DNA of 64,000 nucleotides from Fusarium oxysporum f. sp. lycopersici 4287 (lineage: Eukaryota > Ascomycota > Sordariomycetes > Hypocreales > Nectriaceae), in assembly GCF_000149955.1 (NCBI RefSeq), contig NC_030987.1, forward strand, positions 1,148,003 to 1,212,002. The letters run 5' to 3'. Within the stretch, counting starts at the first letter, position 1. The number at the start of each line of letters is the position of its first letter. The translations under genes were made by a program, and so were the position numbers. The notes under the pieces are model-generated. The model was not told the origin of the DNA and did not search any database. It saw only the letters and a program-made list of their open reading frames with translations. Of this stretch, positions 10,603 to 22,462 are shown one piece after another.

Positions 10603-13600
10603 TCATTTGCATAAATGGGAGAGTCTGATAGAGAATGCATACAGCGGCGTTGGATGGAAGTTTTCTGTATCTGTCAACTTAAGAGATTGATCATCTTCAA
10701 TAGCGTCAGCGTCACTTTTTAAAATACACTTAATAGTCATACTGCAGTTTGTCAAGTCTTTCCTTTTTCACAGTGACTCGTATATCACAAAAGTTTGCAC
10801 AATGATAGTCCATCCTGTGAGCTATGCAACTTTCATCAAATCTTAGTCAACGACTTTTGCGGAGAGTTCCGTGTACTTCAATCTGTCTCCGTTATCACCT
10901 CCATATGAAGGAAACATCAGCTGAGCGAACACGAGAGCGACAGGCATTCTCACCCCGGCAAAAGATTCGAGATCGATGCCGCTGAACCAATACGTCATGC
11001 CAGGGGCAGGATCTGGGGTCGTTTAGATCCTTCTGGGGTTGCTTGGACCAAGAGATAAAGAGTAGTTGAGAAGAGGAAAAAGATGAAGGCTGTCTAACAT
11101 CTGGAACCAAGAGTGACCGAACAACACGAACCATGTTGAACGGTCGAATTCGCAAAAGGATCCAAGTGTCTCAAGATGCCACTAGTAACGTGCCGTTGCG
11201 ATGGACCTTTACCCATGCAGGTCCCTGCGATGATGCACAAAAGGGATGCGATGCGGCTTACAAGGCTAAGAGGCTAGGTAGCTTTGAGAATGATCGACCC
11301 GAATAAGAGAGCGCAATCCGAAGACGGTGGCACATTTACTGTAATCATTCTTCAGCTTCTCATGGATTCCTTTGAAACATCATAATGCATATGTTGAAAA
11401 TCCTTCCATGAGGCGTAAGAGGGCGATAGTTTTGCCATCCCCACGGCCCATGTCCCAAAGGTACGTAGACGCTAGATGGATACCATCCAGGTTCCACGAC
11501 AACCGACCCCATCCGAAAATCTTGAGCGATAATCAATCAGGCCTGATGGTAGTGCTGAGATGCAGGAATCTGCATGTTGATTATCTTAGGCCGAATAGCG
11601 GCGGACTTGGACACAAAAGTGTGCCAAAGTCTTGGAGGCTAGCTGTATCAGACTTAGGACGGCGGTTTTGACCCACGCCGAAGAACGGAATGCGGCGGAT
11701 CTTATGCTGAGCGATTGATAATGAAGTACGAGTTGACGTCGTCACAAGCCAGGGATTGTATGATGAAGAAAGTTGCACATGAGGGACAAACCGGAACATG
11801 ACGCTAAAGACGGGGCACTGCGTGGGACGCATGTCGATAAATTTCTCATGGCCATAAGCGTAAGTACTCTCCGAGGGACTGTAGATATCAGAAAGTTAGT
11901 TGTTGGCGAGAGTCCTGGTCAAAGCCGAGAGGTATGAAGGAGATCAAGAAATTGCTATTAGAGGGTACTAGAAGACAAGGCGTGGTAGATAGAATCAGTC
12001 TGAAGTTGGTTTTCGAAACCACATCATGACCGCCTCAATTAGGATATCCTGCGTGGAGGAGTAAAACTACTAGTCATAGCTGGGGTATACTTGCAAGAAG
12101 AAAACACTAAGCCATCCATCCACGCAACTGAGAACGCAAACGGCAGATGGACCCGAAGAACATGAGCAGTGAGAGAGTGGGACAAATTGAGCGATTCCAG
12201 CGAAGTCGTTAAAAGTCAGACCCATGTAGCTGTGCATAGTCCAATGATATGGATAGTTCTAGTGCTAACATTGTTGTCTCATAATAATACGACGATATGC
12301 AAGACATGATAGACATGGAGAGTCTTGATAGTGTTGTATTGTGTAAATCGAATGCATGGGTGAAGAAGTTGAAGAATATCGAAGCTGTTGATGGGATGAA
12401 ATGGAACTGTCCAAAAAGGGTAAGCGTGGTGGTGCGGGATTAGAAGCGATGATACGCTGTTGTCCCCTGCTAATTAGCGGGTAGTCCCTGGAAAAAGACG
12501 GGTTCTAGGCCACAGCCTCCCGTTTGTGTCTGGTGGAGTTGGAGGTTCGCAGCACCTCAAGAGTGAGCACCTCATCACAGACATGGACAAGTAATTCCAT
12601 TGGCTCTGACATAAACCGGTTTCCTACTGTTATAGATCATGCCCCGACGTCTTACTAAGAAAGGGTGCAAGCCCTTTTCTGAGAGAGTCCTAACAAAGAA
12701 TTTATTTTCGGAAAGTTACTCTAAAGGGTAGGTAGTGCAGATCAGCTACTGAACTGGGTAGGGTTCCTCGAAACATTGTTTAAACGCCAACAAGCGAAGA
12801 GGCCTGCCTACTGTAACTGTACCACAGACCACACTCTCAACAATTGCTTTGAAAGCCATTAGATGAGCACACGGATTTTATGCCACTGCCCGTTAGAAAT
12901 ACTGGGTATTGAAGGATCGCCCTTGAACTAATTACAGGGGGATTAATTACCGGATATCAAGCCTTACCAGAAACCCAGGTTCATCATCTACCACTAGCGA
13001 CTATGTGTTGTCGTGTTCGTGTTTCCAGCAGCTACCGCTACCGCTACCGCAGGCACTCAATTATACCCGTCTAAGTCCCACCAACCAGCAACTAATCCAC
13101 ACCATCCCATCACACACAACAAGACAAGCCCGAATAGGACCGCTGTCAAGCACACCAGGTACGTCTTGGCCCGGCACCCACCGGTTGAGGCTTGCCCCTG
13201 GCAGGAGGCGACATGTGCTGCAGAAGCCAGGAGCGGGAAGAGGAGGAAACAAAAAATTCTCGGTTGCTGGAGAGTTGTAGTGAGGCCATGACTTATTTGT
13301 TGACATGATCTCGAGTCATATTACGGTATGGCTCGGTGTTACTATCAGAGGGAGAATTGTCTATTGATCTAGAAGTATAGGTGATAACTAAACAATATAC
13401 AATTATGAGTATTGTTGTTTGACGTCCAACCTTCTTAACAAGCAAGTTGGTTGTCGTCCATCATGGCCATGATCCAAGGATCCATGACCTTAACTCGGGG
13501 TCTACAAGTACCTCAAAAATCATATGCAGCCAATCCAATTACACGATAGGCCAACAGTGCAGCGTCTATCCAGTGGAAAAAGGCAAAGGGCGGTGAAAAA

Positions 13601-13969
13601 CTTGATACCTCTGAATCTAACTAACCCGCCCAACAAGTGAAGGTCACTCGTTTCACCCCGCCGCGGCCACTTACTCACTGAAATCACACCCCGTCTACCT
13701 TAGATTTGGAGATCCAATCTCAGTCCATCTCAACCTAACAAGCACCAAGACCACCTACACTCCTACAGAGACTCTACTGCTTGTCCCTGAACCCGCAATC
13801 TCGCGCTCTTCTTCCGGGTCCCCCCTTCCCTTCCCTTGTCGTCGTCTTATTATAAGATATCTCCACATCCTCTTCTTCTCTCTCGACTTCTCTTCCATCT
13901 CTTCTTCTCTTTGTCTTCCTCTTCTTCTTCCCCCACCAACCGTCTCTTTCTCTCCCCAAATCTTTCATC
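10603..13969. other. 3.4 kb gene-free stretch upstream of ERG13
   Basis: No coding region is supported here. Open frames are short and lack protein-like composition. A hexamer, CTACCG, is repeated three times near 13032-13049. The last 130 bp before the ERG13 start codon (about 13840-13969) are strongly CT-rich. The stretch could hold regulatory DNA or an unannotated non-coding transcript, but no sequence feature proves either. Confidence 0.55.
13836..13969 (+). promoter_or_regulatory. CT-rich leader of ERG13
   Basis: A near-continuous pyrimidine tract (TCTTCTTCTCTCTCGACTTC style) runs up to the start codon at 13970. Such tracts mark the transcription-start region of strongly expressed genes in filamentous ascomycetes, which suits a housekeeping sterol-pathway gene. 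Confidence 0.5.
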
Positions 13970-15738
13970 ATGTCTCGTCCTCAGAACATTGGCATCAAGG
14001 CCATTGAGCTTTATGTCCCTAGCCAGGTAAGCTGAGATATTCCCTCTGCGATTGTTCGCTATCATCACACAATCTTCAATGCCCTCATGTTCTCCTGTTT
14101 CTGCTGGGAACTGTTGTCGTTGAATATTGCCCCTCACCAAACTTTTTGGATGGGACAAAAAAAGTCCCTGCGTTATTACTCTCGTGTTCGGGTTCTGGTC
14201 GTGTGCCCCTCCATTTCAGATTGTGCCCCTCTATCCCAACACTTGAACGAACGCCTCTCTGATGACACCAAGCTAACCACAATTTTATTTGCTCTTTAGT
14301 ATGTTGATCAGGTTGAGCTCGAGAAGTTCGATGGCGTTAGTGCCGGAAAGTACACTATTGGTCTTGGCCAGACCAAGATGAGCTTCTGCGACGACCGTGA
14401 GGGTAAGTTTCCCCAATTCTTCACCGTCCCCTGAAAGGACGATCTTAGCGCAATGCGCCTATCCTCACCGCGTCCTGGGGAAATCTCGTGATGGCATTGG
14501 ATCACCGCTAATATGCGATTTCTGCAGACATCTACTCTTTCGCCCTTACTGCTACCTCCAAGCTCCTTAAGAACTACAACATCGACCCCAACTCGATTGG
14601 TTACCTCGAGGTCGGTACCGAGACTCTTCTCGACAAGTCTAAGTCCGTCAAGAGTGTTCTTATGCAGCTTTTTGGCGACAACACCAACATCGAGGGTGTC
14701 GACACTATCAATGCTTGCTACGGTGGTACCAACGCTGTTTTCAACGCCATCAACTGGGTTGAGTCTTCCGCTTGGGACGGTCGCGATGCTATCGTTGTTG
14801 CCGGTGATATTGCTCTCTACGCCAAGGGCAACGCTCGCCCCACTGGTGGTGCTGGTGCCGTCGCTCTCCTGATCGGCCCCAACGCCCCCATTGTTGCCGA
14901 GCCCGGTCTGCGTGGTACCTACATGCAGCACGCCTACGATTTCTACAAGCCCGACCTTACCAGCGAGTACCCCTATGTTGATGGCCACTACTCCGTCAAC
15001 TGCTACACCAAGGCCCTCGATGCCGCTTACCGCGCTTACTGCAAGCGTGAGGCCAAGCAGGCCACTAACGGCACCAACGGTGCTTCCAACGGTGACGACT
15101 CTACCAAGACCAGCCTCGACCGCTTCGACTACCTTGCTTTCCACTCCCCTACCTGCAAGCTTGTCCAGAAGTCTTACGCTCGTCTCCTCTACCACGACTA
15201 CCTCGCCAATGCCGACTCTCCTGCTTTCGCCGAGGTCGCTCCTGAGCTCCGTGACATGGACTACGAGAAGTCCTTGACCGACAAGGTTGTTGAGAAGACC
15301 TTCATGGCCCTCACCAAGAAGCGTTTCCAGGAGCGTGTCAACCCCTCTATCCAGGTCGCCACCAACTGCGGTAACATGTACTGTGGCAGTGTCTGGGGTG
15401 GTCTTGCCAGTTTGATCAGTGTTGTCGACAACAAGGCTCTTGAGGGCAAGCGAATTGGTCTCTTCAGCTACGGATCTGGTCTTGCTGCCAGTTTCCTGTC
15501 TTTCCGCATCAACGGCAGCGTTGAGAAGATCTCCAGCGTCCTCAGCATCCCTACCCGTCTTGAGGCCCGCCGCGCTGTCCCCCCTGAGACTTACGATGAG
15601 ATGTGCAACCTCCGAAAGCAGGCCCATCTCCAGAAGGACTACACTCCCAAGGGTGACGCCTCTACCATCGCCCCTGGTACTTACTACCTTACCAAGGTCG
15701 ACGACATGTTCAAGCGCGAGTACGCTATCAAGGAGTAA
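13970..15738 (+). CDS. ERG13: Hydroxymethylglutaryl-CoA synthase
   Basis: Condenses acetyl-CoA with acetoacetyl-CoA to HMG-CoA, the step before HMG-CoA reductase in the mevalonate/ergosterol pathway; cytosolic in fungi. Three exons, 13970-14026, 14300-14402 and 14528-15738, give 456 residues, the usual family size. The introns are 273 and 125 bp. Near the N-terminus lies [14 protein letters not shown]. The catalytic cysteine is in INACYGGT, followed by the conserved [15 protein letters not shown]. The active-site histidine region reads [16 protein letters not shown], and [15 protein letters not shown] and [12 protein letters not shown] follow. A short Asn/Gly/Thr insert ([13 protein letters not shown]) is not part of the catalytic core. 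The gene is transcribed toward the DHCR24-like gene, 540 bp apart, so the two are tail to tail and do not share a promoter. Confidence 0.97.
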
Positions 15739-16278
15739 AGATCATCCTTTGAAAATCTAAAGAATCCTTGCTCGAACAACTTTTTATACGAGACATTTTT
15801 CGCTTCTAGACTTGGTTCCATTACAGCTATGGACCGGGCAGTAAGCATATCATGAACATGATGACTTCAATGGGAGAAAACTTAGACGCACAGGGAAGAA
15901 GAATACAGCGGATGATGATAGAAGCGCAATTCGCGCAGTGGAGATTGACATCAAGGTCCTCTAATTGAGCTAATAATGATGGGCATTATGGCTTGTGGAA
16001 GTACTGGGCCCGTCTCTCCTGGGGGATTTACGAGGAAGTTTGTCAAGGCCCGTACCATATAGACCTGGTCATTTGGCGCTTAGAAGAGTTTACGATACTT
16101 GGAATATAAAAAAAAGTATTTCAATCGATTAAGTTTTCTCTAGCTTGTGTCTATTCTTCTATCAGCCACTGTGTGGTTGTCAGTATATGTGACATCCAAG
16201 AACATGGCCTTCCAAGCCATGTTCAGATACTTTTACAACTATCTTCTATTCATACATAACATAAATAGGGGTATTCGT
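15739..16278. other. Intergenic, shared 3' region
   Basis: 540 bp between two convergent genes. It holds only the presumed 3' untranslated regions of ERG13 and the DHCR24-like gene; nothing else seen. Confidence 0.7.
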
Positions 16279-17904
16279 CTATTTCTCCTCCTTGAACTTC
16301 CACTCTCCGTGTCGGTGGAGCATGTAGTCCTTGCTCTGAATGCCTTTCCAGATACCATATAGGCCGCCCAGCGGGGGCTTGCTCTTGAGAGATCGCTTCC
16401 ACTTCTGTCGTTCTTCCTTTCGCGCTTCAACATCAACCTTGACCTTGTCATGAACAGTAGGAAGTGTCTCGGCGTGATATTTCTTTCGCAGAGCTTCATA
16501 CCATTGTTGATCGTAGAGCTTCCAGAACTCCTCTTCGTTGTAATAAGTATGAGCATAGAGCCACTTGAGACCTCCAAGCTCAACAAGCTTATCTTCAAGC
16601 GCGCGGTTCTTGGCGACAAATTCATCTGGGTCAGAAGGTCCCCAGCCCCAGAGACCAATGTTCAGCGATGGTGGAGTGGTCACAGTTCCGTCAGCGGTAG
16701 TTGTGGTCTCGCCAGTGTGAGGATGGAAAGTCGGAGGAGGTGTCTGCTTTAACGGGCAGAGCCAGAGGGGCCAGATGTTGAAGTTCTCAGCAGTGTAGTC
16801 GACAAAGGTCTCAGCAGTCTTGTAAGGCAGGCCCAGATCCTGGACGATGAAACGAGCAGACTCGCCGCTACCGTGAAGAGCGCGGTACAGCATGCGAGTA
16901 TGGAGGAAATCATCGAGGAACCAGCGGAAGAATTTTGTGAAAGGAACACCCTTGAAGTAAGTGAAAGCAGCGGCGCCAACCCAGAAACCACCGCGGTCAT
17001 AGCGGAAGAAGTACTCAGCGAGAGGGATGTAATCAACAGGAGAGGAAGAGGCAGATTCGGCGGAGACAGTAGGGCCAGCGGAGGGAACGTTGCGAGTGCG
17101 GTCTTGGACATGGAGGTAATACCAGGGATCCCATGCACCACTGAAGGTCTGAGGCTTGATATCGGCAGGCTTGTCATCAGTCAGGGTACCAGTAACAACG
17201 ACGCCGTGGTCCTTGGAGAAGAGGATGCCATCGACATAGTCATTGGAAGGGTTCTCGGTCTCGGCGCGGATACGAGCAACAGCTTCAGCAACACTGCTCG
17301 TACGATGATAGGTCGTCTTGACAAACTTCTTAGCTTCTTGAAGTTGAAGCTCAAGAAGCGTTGTCATGCCCAAAGAGCCAACAGCTCCAGCAGCACCACG
17401 GAACAAGTCAGCGTTCTCCTCTCGCGACGCTCGGACAACCTCTCCATTTCCAAGAATCATCTCAGCCCAATTGACAGTATCATTGAAGAATCCGTGCTTA
17501 AACGAGGAGCTCTCGCCAGCTGTGCCTGCAAACCCTCCTCCAGCCGTGATACCAGGAAACTCCATAACAACAGGCGGTACAAGGCCATGCTTCAGCGTCG
17601 ACTCAACAAGTTTATCCATTGGAACATTGGGCTCGACGAGAGCAGTGCGAGTCGCACGATCGACCTGGAGGACATTTCGAAGGGCACTGATATCGACGAC
17701 GGGTTTGCCTGTCTGCTGAGGCCGTGTGCTATTCGTGCTGCCGTGGAAGATGCGATATGGCTCACGACGCTCGAAGAAGCCGCGGACGGCTGATGCGATG
17801 GTTGTCACAGCCTGCTTGTGGCGCTCCATTGCTGGGGAAGGGGACCCGGGTTCTGAGTCTGGAGGTGGCTTGTTTTGCTCTTGAGGTGAAGCGATCAGCG
17901 ACAT
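16279..17904 (-). CDS. DHCR24-like FAD-linked oxidoreductase
   Basis: Single exon, 541 residues. The N-terminal half is a PCMH-type FAD-binding domain: PGITAGGGFAGTAGESSSFK at 118-136 and ENADLFRGAAGAVGSLGM around 163-180. These match the arrangement in 24-dehydrocholesterol reductase (DHCR24/Diminuto), which reduces the C24 double bond of sterols using FAD and NADPH. The C-terminal YAHTYYNEEEFWKLYDQQWY also follows DHCR24. Unlike animal DHCR24 there is no N-terminal membrane helix; the first 40 residues are Pro/Ser-rich. Fungi normally make ergosterol by reducing C24(28) with Erg4, so the substrate of this fungal relative is uncertain. Another sugar- or sterol-type oxidation is possible. Its place beside ERG13 is suggestive but not proof of a link. 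Confidence 0.88.
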   Translation of the reverse strand: MSLIASPQEQNKPPPDSEPGSPSPAMERHKQAVTTIASAVRGFFERREPYRIFHGSTNSTRPQQTGKPVVDISALRNVLQVDRATRTALVEPNVPMDKLVESTLKHGLVPPVVMEFPGITAGGGFAGTAGESSSFKHGFFNDTVNWAEMILGNGEVVRASREENADLFRGAAGAVGSLGMTTLLELQLQEAKKFVKTTYHRTSSVAEAVARIRAETENPSNDYVDGILFSKDHGVVVTGTLTDDKPADIKPQTFSGAWDPWYYLHVQDRTRNVPSAGPTVSAESASSSPVDYIPLAEYFFRYDRGGFWVGAAAFTYFKGVPFTKFFRWFLDDFLHTRMLYRALHGSGESARFIVQDLGLPYKTAETFVDYTAENFNIWPLWLCPLKQTPPPTFHPHTGETTTTADGTVTTPPSLNIGLWGWGPSDPDEFVAKNRALEDKLVELGGLKWLYAHTYYNEEEFWKLYDQQWYEALRKKYHAETLPTVHDKVKVDVEARKEERQKWKRSLKSKPPLGGLYGIWKGIQSKDYMLHRHGEWKFKEEK

Positions 17905-18371
17905 TTGGGATAAAAGTTTGGTGGGTCTTCCCGTGCGGGCCGGTCTCGGGGATCGGAAGTGGTGGAGGCGGAGCCGGAATTGATAATGGGATTGTTTTTA
18001 AAAAGAAGCAATCGATGTTTACATGGAAGAATTATTGTTTTGGTTTATAGGGCTCGTGGTACGTAACGTGGGTGATGATCCTATAAGTCTTGGCTTATAG
18101 GGTTCCGAGGGTGCCGGTCGTTAAAGTTTCAGTTGCTGGGCAGCTCATGTAAGTCCGACATCGATATGTCAAAGCGACACTACTTAAACTAGGACCTCAC
18201 CAGATAAAAGTGAATACATCATCATTGAAATTGTAATTTCTGCTATCGAGAAGAGCAATTAACGATATGTAAGTATATTCCTAGCGCCTAGCTGTCAAAC
18301 AGTATCCTATATGTATCCAATCCATTACATGCGCAATTGCGTTTCAGAGCGCCGTCAAGTAAAGCCACCAT
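17905..18371. other. Intergenic region
   Basis: 467 bp holding the promoter of the DHCR24-like gene and the 3' end of the next minus-strand gene. I see no further feature. Confidence 0.6.
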
Positions 18372-19869
18372 TTACAGCTTAGCTACTGGTGTTTCCAAAA
18401 TGCGATCTTCTAACCCTGTCTTCTGTAAGACCCTCTTTTGGATATCCTCTTCTGAAGCATCACTCAGCTGGTCAAACATCAATGGTACCTCTTCGCATGT
18501 TTTCGCCCTTATCATGACAGCACTCGACTCAATGCTATCGGGGTCTTCCACTACCGCACGTATGAATGATGCCCAGCCGTTGTAGCACCGTGGCGTTGCA
18601 GGAGCGTTACGCAGCATCATAGCGAAGCAGTGCGGCATACCTTCGTACTCCTCGAACACCACTCGCACACCATCAGCCTCGAGTTTGCGAGCAAGAAACT
18701 TGTCCTCATATGCGAGAATCTCCCATCCTGTGCAAAGGTAAATAGGCGGCGCCCCTTTCCAGCTGCGTGCCATGACGAGAGATGCAAGAGGGTGAGCAGC
18801 GAGGTCGTCGGCAATGTACATGTTGCGTCGTGGTGGATTAGCTGGCCAGGCCTCACACGGAGGGACTGTCCGCTTTTCGATGGCCTCCGGCTTGGGAAGA
18901 TAATCACATGGCGTTGGTGTTGACATCTCCCATGTTGGGGAGCTTTGTGTAATGTCAAGCCATGGAGAGTTGAGTGCTACGCCAGCTGGCATGGGAACCT
19001 GACGCAACTCGCCGTGCCACAGAATTGGAGAGTCATGTCTGCGGAGCTCGAGGATGAGTTGGAGTAACGACAGTGAAAGATTGCCGCCAGCGCTATAAAC
19101 TCCTATGTTAGTACTTGTGACACACTCAACTTAGACTCCTTAGACTCGAGACATACCTGTCACCAGCAATCACAATATGCTCCGGTTGCACAGGGTCATG
19201 ATAAGCATCCGGAGGTGGATACAGAAGCGTGAAGTAAGACACAAAAGCGTCAAGCAACGCCGCAGGGAATGGATGTTGCGGCGCAAGTCGATAGCGCACC
19301 GAGTAACACCGACCCCCCGTCAACTGCGCCAGCTTTTTCGTTGTAGGACGATGTGTTGCTGGGTCACAGAGATAGTAAGCGCCGCCGTGCAAGTACAAGA
19401 CTGTTGTTGGCTTCTTGCACTCTTGCATCATGCCGTGATACCTCTCCCGCTCCGACACGTCAGGCAACGGAGCGCCACGGGCTACACCGCTCCGGTAGCC
19501 GGTCCACTCGGCCTCAACATCAACGAGATCGGGAACGGGGACTCGGCAGGTGGAGCCTCCGAGGTGTTCGAGTGTGCTGACGAGGGCATCGCGGATTGAT
19601 GTCTCGGGAGGTTGTGGTGTGGCATATTTGCTAACCCAGATGTGCCCCTTGATGCCAGAGTCACGGAGTGTAAGTCGTTGAACAGATGATATACTACGGG
19701 GAGCTTTTGGTGTGAGAACAACGCGAAGGCAGGCGATGATGATGGCGCTTCGCAGGTCGAGATATTTGGATGAGTCGGAAAGGTTGAGGATGTGTGCTAG
19801 GCCCTGGCGGACGATGAGAGGGAGTAATGGAACAACTGTCCGAACGGTCTCAAGAGTTGCTGAGTCCAT
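18372..19869 (-). CDS. Alpha/beta hydrolase, hormone-sensitive-lipase type
   Basis: Two exons, 19157-19869 and 18372-19092, are joined across a 64-bp intron with a perfect TACTAAC branch point, giving 477 residues. The oxyanion-hole motif is YLHGGAYYL. The catalytic serine lies in IAGDSAGGNL, whose codon is split by the intron. The acid and base are probably in EILAYEDKFL and EGMPHCFAM. This is the HSL/acetyl-hydrolase esterase family (alpha/beta-hydrolase fold-3), which hydrolyses ester bonds of lipids or acetylated small molecules. The substrate cannot be read from sequence. The N-terminal region, about residues 1-60, has hydrophobic segments (VVPLLPLIV, SAIIIACLRVVL) that may touch a membrane. 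I chose the ATG at 19869 (ACCATC ATG G); an in-frame start at 20004 would add 45 residues. Confidence 0.9.
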
Positions 19870-21194
19870 GATGGTATGAATGTCAAAATTATGTAGAGTG
19901 GAGGATTGTCGCTGAAGGTAGAGTTGTTGATGTGAGTGTGATGTAAGTGATTTAAAAGCAAAGACGAAGTGATCAAGACAACAGATGGGCAGGGCATGGG
20001 ACAAGTCAAGGAAGGCGTCGAACTGATATAATCAGAACAACAGAGACTTGCCTGATTGAGACCCAAGTCATAAAGGTATGGGTAATAGGTTAGAGGGAGG
20101 GGTAGTAGAAGAGAAGACCAGCTGAGGCAGTTGAAGAGTTGTGGTACAGCGGCATCTAACTAAACAAAGAGTTAGGAACCCCCAGGATCCAATTTCAATG
20201 ATCTCCCTCGAACAGAGTCCAATCAGGGGCTGTCTTTTCCGTTTGGAATCGCGTCAAAGTCCTTGTCCGGAATGGCGGTCTTAGAGATCCATGACACTTC
20301 TTGCTTTGCCACTTGTAAGTGTAAGTGGGCTTTTAGGTGTGGTTACCTAGGGCCAGCGTGAACTCTCTGGCAGCTGAAAGGTCGATATTTAGGTCGTGAC
20401 AAGTTGTTCCTTTTCACTTTTCACAGTCAAATCACAAAGAAATCAGAGTGTGATCAGTTGAATTGATGCGTTGGTTCAACAAAATGAGCCTCGGCACACG
20501 GAATTAGTTCACAACCTTCAAGTGACGTCTACATGGAGTTGCAACCAGCGCTTCAGACATGAATCAGATCTCTCGGCAACAGAATCAGAGTTATATTGCG
20601 GGGATTGGCTAGTGAATTTAACAAGACGAATTTTTTTTGCATTCACTTAATACTGGACTACTTTGAGATGAAAGCCTTCAACGGTCAATGCGTTGGTCGA
20701 GTGTGGGTTATGAGGCTTGTAGGCTCATCCCCAAAATGGTAATTCTTGCGGGAAGCGTCAAGGTTGAGTGCATGCGCGATAGCAAGGGGATGCATGTAAG
20801 CGCACGCGAGGTGGGAAGCAAACAACTAGGCGCGGAACTTCAAACAATATTGGTATTGGATCTTGCAGGCTTTTCTGTCCAAATCAATCATCTTGCACAT
20901 CATAATATCTGTCAGGGTTCGGATTATTTTCGCTTGATTTAAAGAATTATCACAACAGGAATACAATTTACAAGAGGGTCAGCCTAAACCCACCTACCTA
21001 CAAAGATGAATAGTCTTATGGAGTTTGTGAATTAGGCTCAAATAAGTAATGTGGTAAAATTGACAATGGTGATATAACGCTACAATACCAAACCATCCCG
21101 CCACGTAAACACCTCCATTCAACAGACCCGATTATTCCAAAAATATGGATGCATAAATATTGTACAATTATGGTCAAGTATACTCTTCACTGTT
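19870..21194. other. Intergenic region
   Basis: 1.3 kb between two minus-strand genes: the promoter of the esterase gene on the left and the 3' region of PEX14 on the right. A frame at 20688-20942 shows no domain. Nothing else seen. Confidence 0.55.
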
Positions 21195-22462
21195 TCAAGA
21201 GCTGGAGCTAGCGCCAGCCTTTGACTCGTCGGCCTTGACCTGAGTCGACGATGTATCATTCTGGTTAGCCATGGCCATCTGCCAAGCAGGGATAGACTTC
21301 TTGCCGGTCATGTTGGCGAGAGGGGAGGATGAACGGTTAAGTTGAGGAGCAGAGGGGAATGTAGGCTTGGGGACCTCTGCAGCAGGAGTGGTAGTAGCCG
21401 ATTCAACTGTGGCCTTCTCTCCGTTGGTCTTAGCAGCGGGAGTCGAGGTAGAGGCAGCAGGAGTAGCTGCGCTGGAGCTTCCACTAGCACCGACAGTTCC
21501 GGCTGTGCCTCGCATATAGGTGTTCATGGTTGAAGAACCGGTGGTGCTGCTGGGGGTGGTCATACGCTGAGATACCAATGTCTTGAGACTGGTGAGCTCA
21601 GTGTTGATCTCCTTCAGCCGGTTATCAGTCAGGCCCTTTTGGTTCTCGAGAGCCTTAGGAATCGCGTCCTTGAGAGACTGAACCTCGTCACGAATTCGGG
21701 TCGCATCGTCCTCCCGACGACGATTCGCAGCCTTGAGGTCGGTCATGACTGTCTCGAGGTCCGCGATCGCTGCGTCCAGCTTTTCGGTTCGCTCCTTTTC
21801 AGCATTCTTCAGACTCTCCGTATCCTTCGCAAGCTGCTCAACAAGCGTGAAAGCTCGGTCAAATTGGTCCTCGATCGATTTCTTGTCTTGTTCCAATTTC
21901 TCCGGTGTCGGAGGCGCGACCATTGGATATACGTAGCGCTGGTCGCATATTAGCTTACATCATCAAAATTGGAACAAGACAAGCACGAACCTTGCCTAAC
22001 TCATAGAGGCCATAAGAGACGCCTCCAACTACTGTGGCCATGATGAACCAGTCTCTCCAGTCCCTACGGGGAGGAGGTGGCGGTGGTTGCCAGGCATGCT
22101 GTGGATAGGGGGGATAGTATTGTTGACCAGGAGGAGGGCCGGCGGGAGCACTGGGATAAGGCGCGTTGGGAGCTGGGGGTGCGCTACCACCTGTTCGTGC
22201 CAGCGCAACGTCAATTTCTTCTTGGGTCAGGTTCTTGCTTCGAAGGAATGAGATGCGGTTCTCGACAGAGGATGACGCGACACTCGGGTCCTGGAGAACT
22301 GCGATGGGTTAGCCGGCGCATTTGTAATGGCTGTATCAGATTGAACACTGACATTGGGTCTATTCAGGAGTTAGCATCTGCTGGTTATACTCCAATAGCT
22401 TTGGTGGCTGGGGGAGTAGGTCAACTTACTGCAGAGGATACGAGATCCTCGCGAATAGCCAT
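21195..22462 (-). CDS. PEX14: Peroxin-14, peroxisomal docking protein
   Basis: Membrane docking factor for the PTS1/PTS2 receptors Pex5 and Pex7 on peroxisomes. I reconstruct four exons: 22430-22462, 22353-22359, 21991-22298 and 21195-21938, 363 residues in total, with every junction phase closing exactly. The second exon is only 7 nt (ACCCAAT). It is flanked by TAG and GTCAGT, and each neighbouring intron has a GCTAAC branch point. Skipping it breaks the frame and the conserved start MAIREDLVSSA...FLQDPSVASS. The Pex5-binding N-domain includes RISFLRSKNLTQEEIDVAL. A Pro-rich linker and a single membrane segment (MATVVGGVSYGLYELG) follow, then RYVYPMVAPPTPEKLEQDK, a coiled coil and an Ala/Ser/Thr-rich tail. 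It diverges from NDC80 across about 600 bp. Confidence 0.93.

Noticed and set aside
14308..15627. 439-codon frame on the minus strand across ERG13
   Set aside because: It is the antisense shadow of HMG-CoA synthase, produced by the codon bias of the real gene.
16873..17793. 306-codon plus-strand frame
   Set aside because: Antisense to the DHCR24-like gene, whose FAD motifs are unambiguous.
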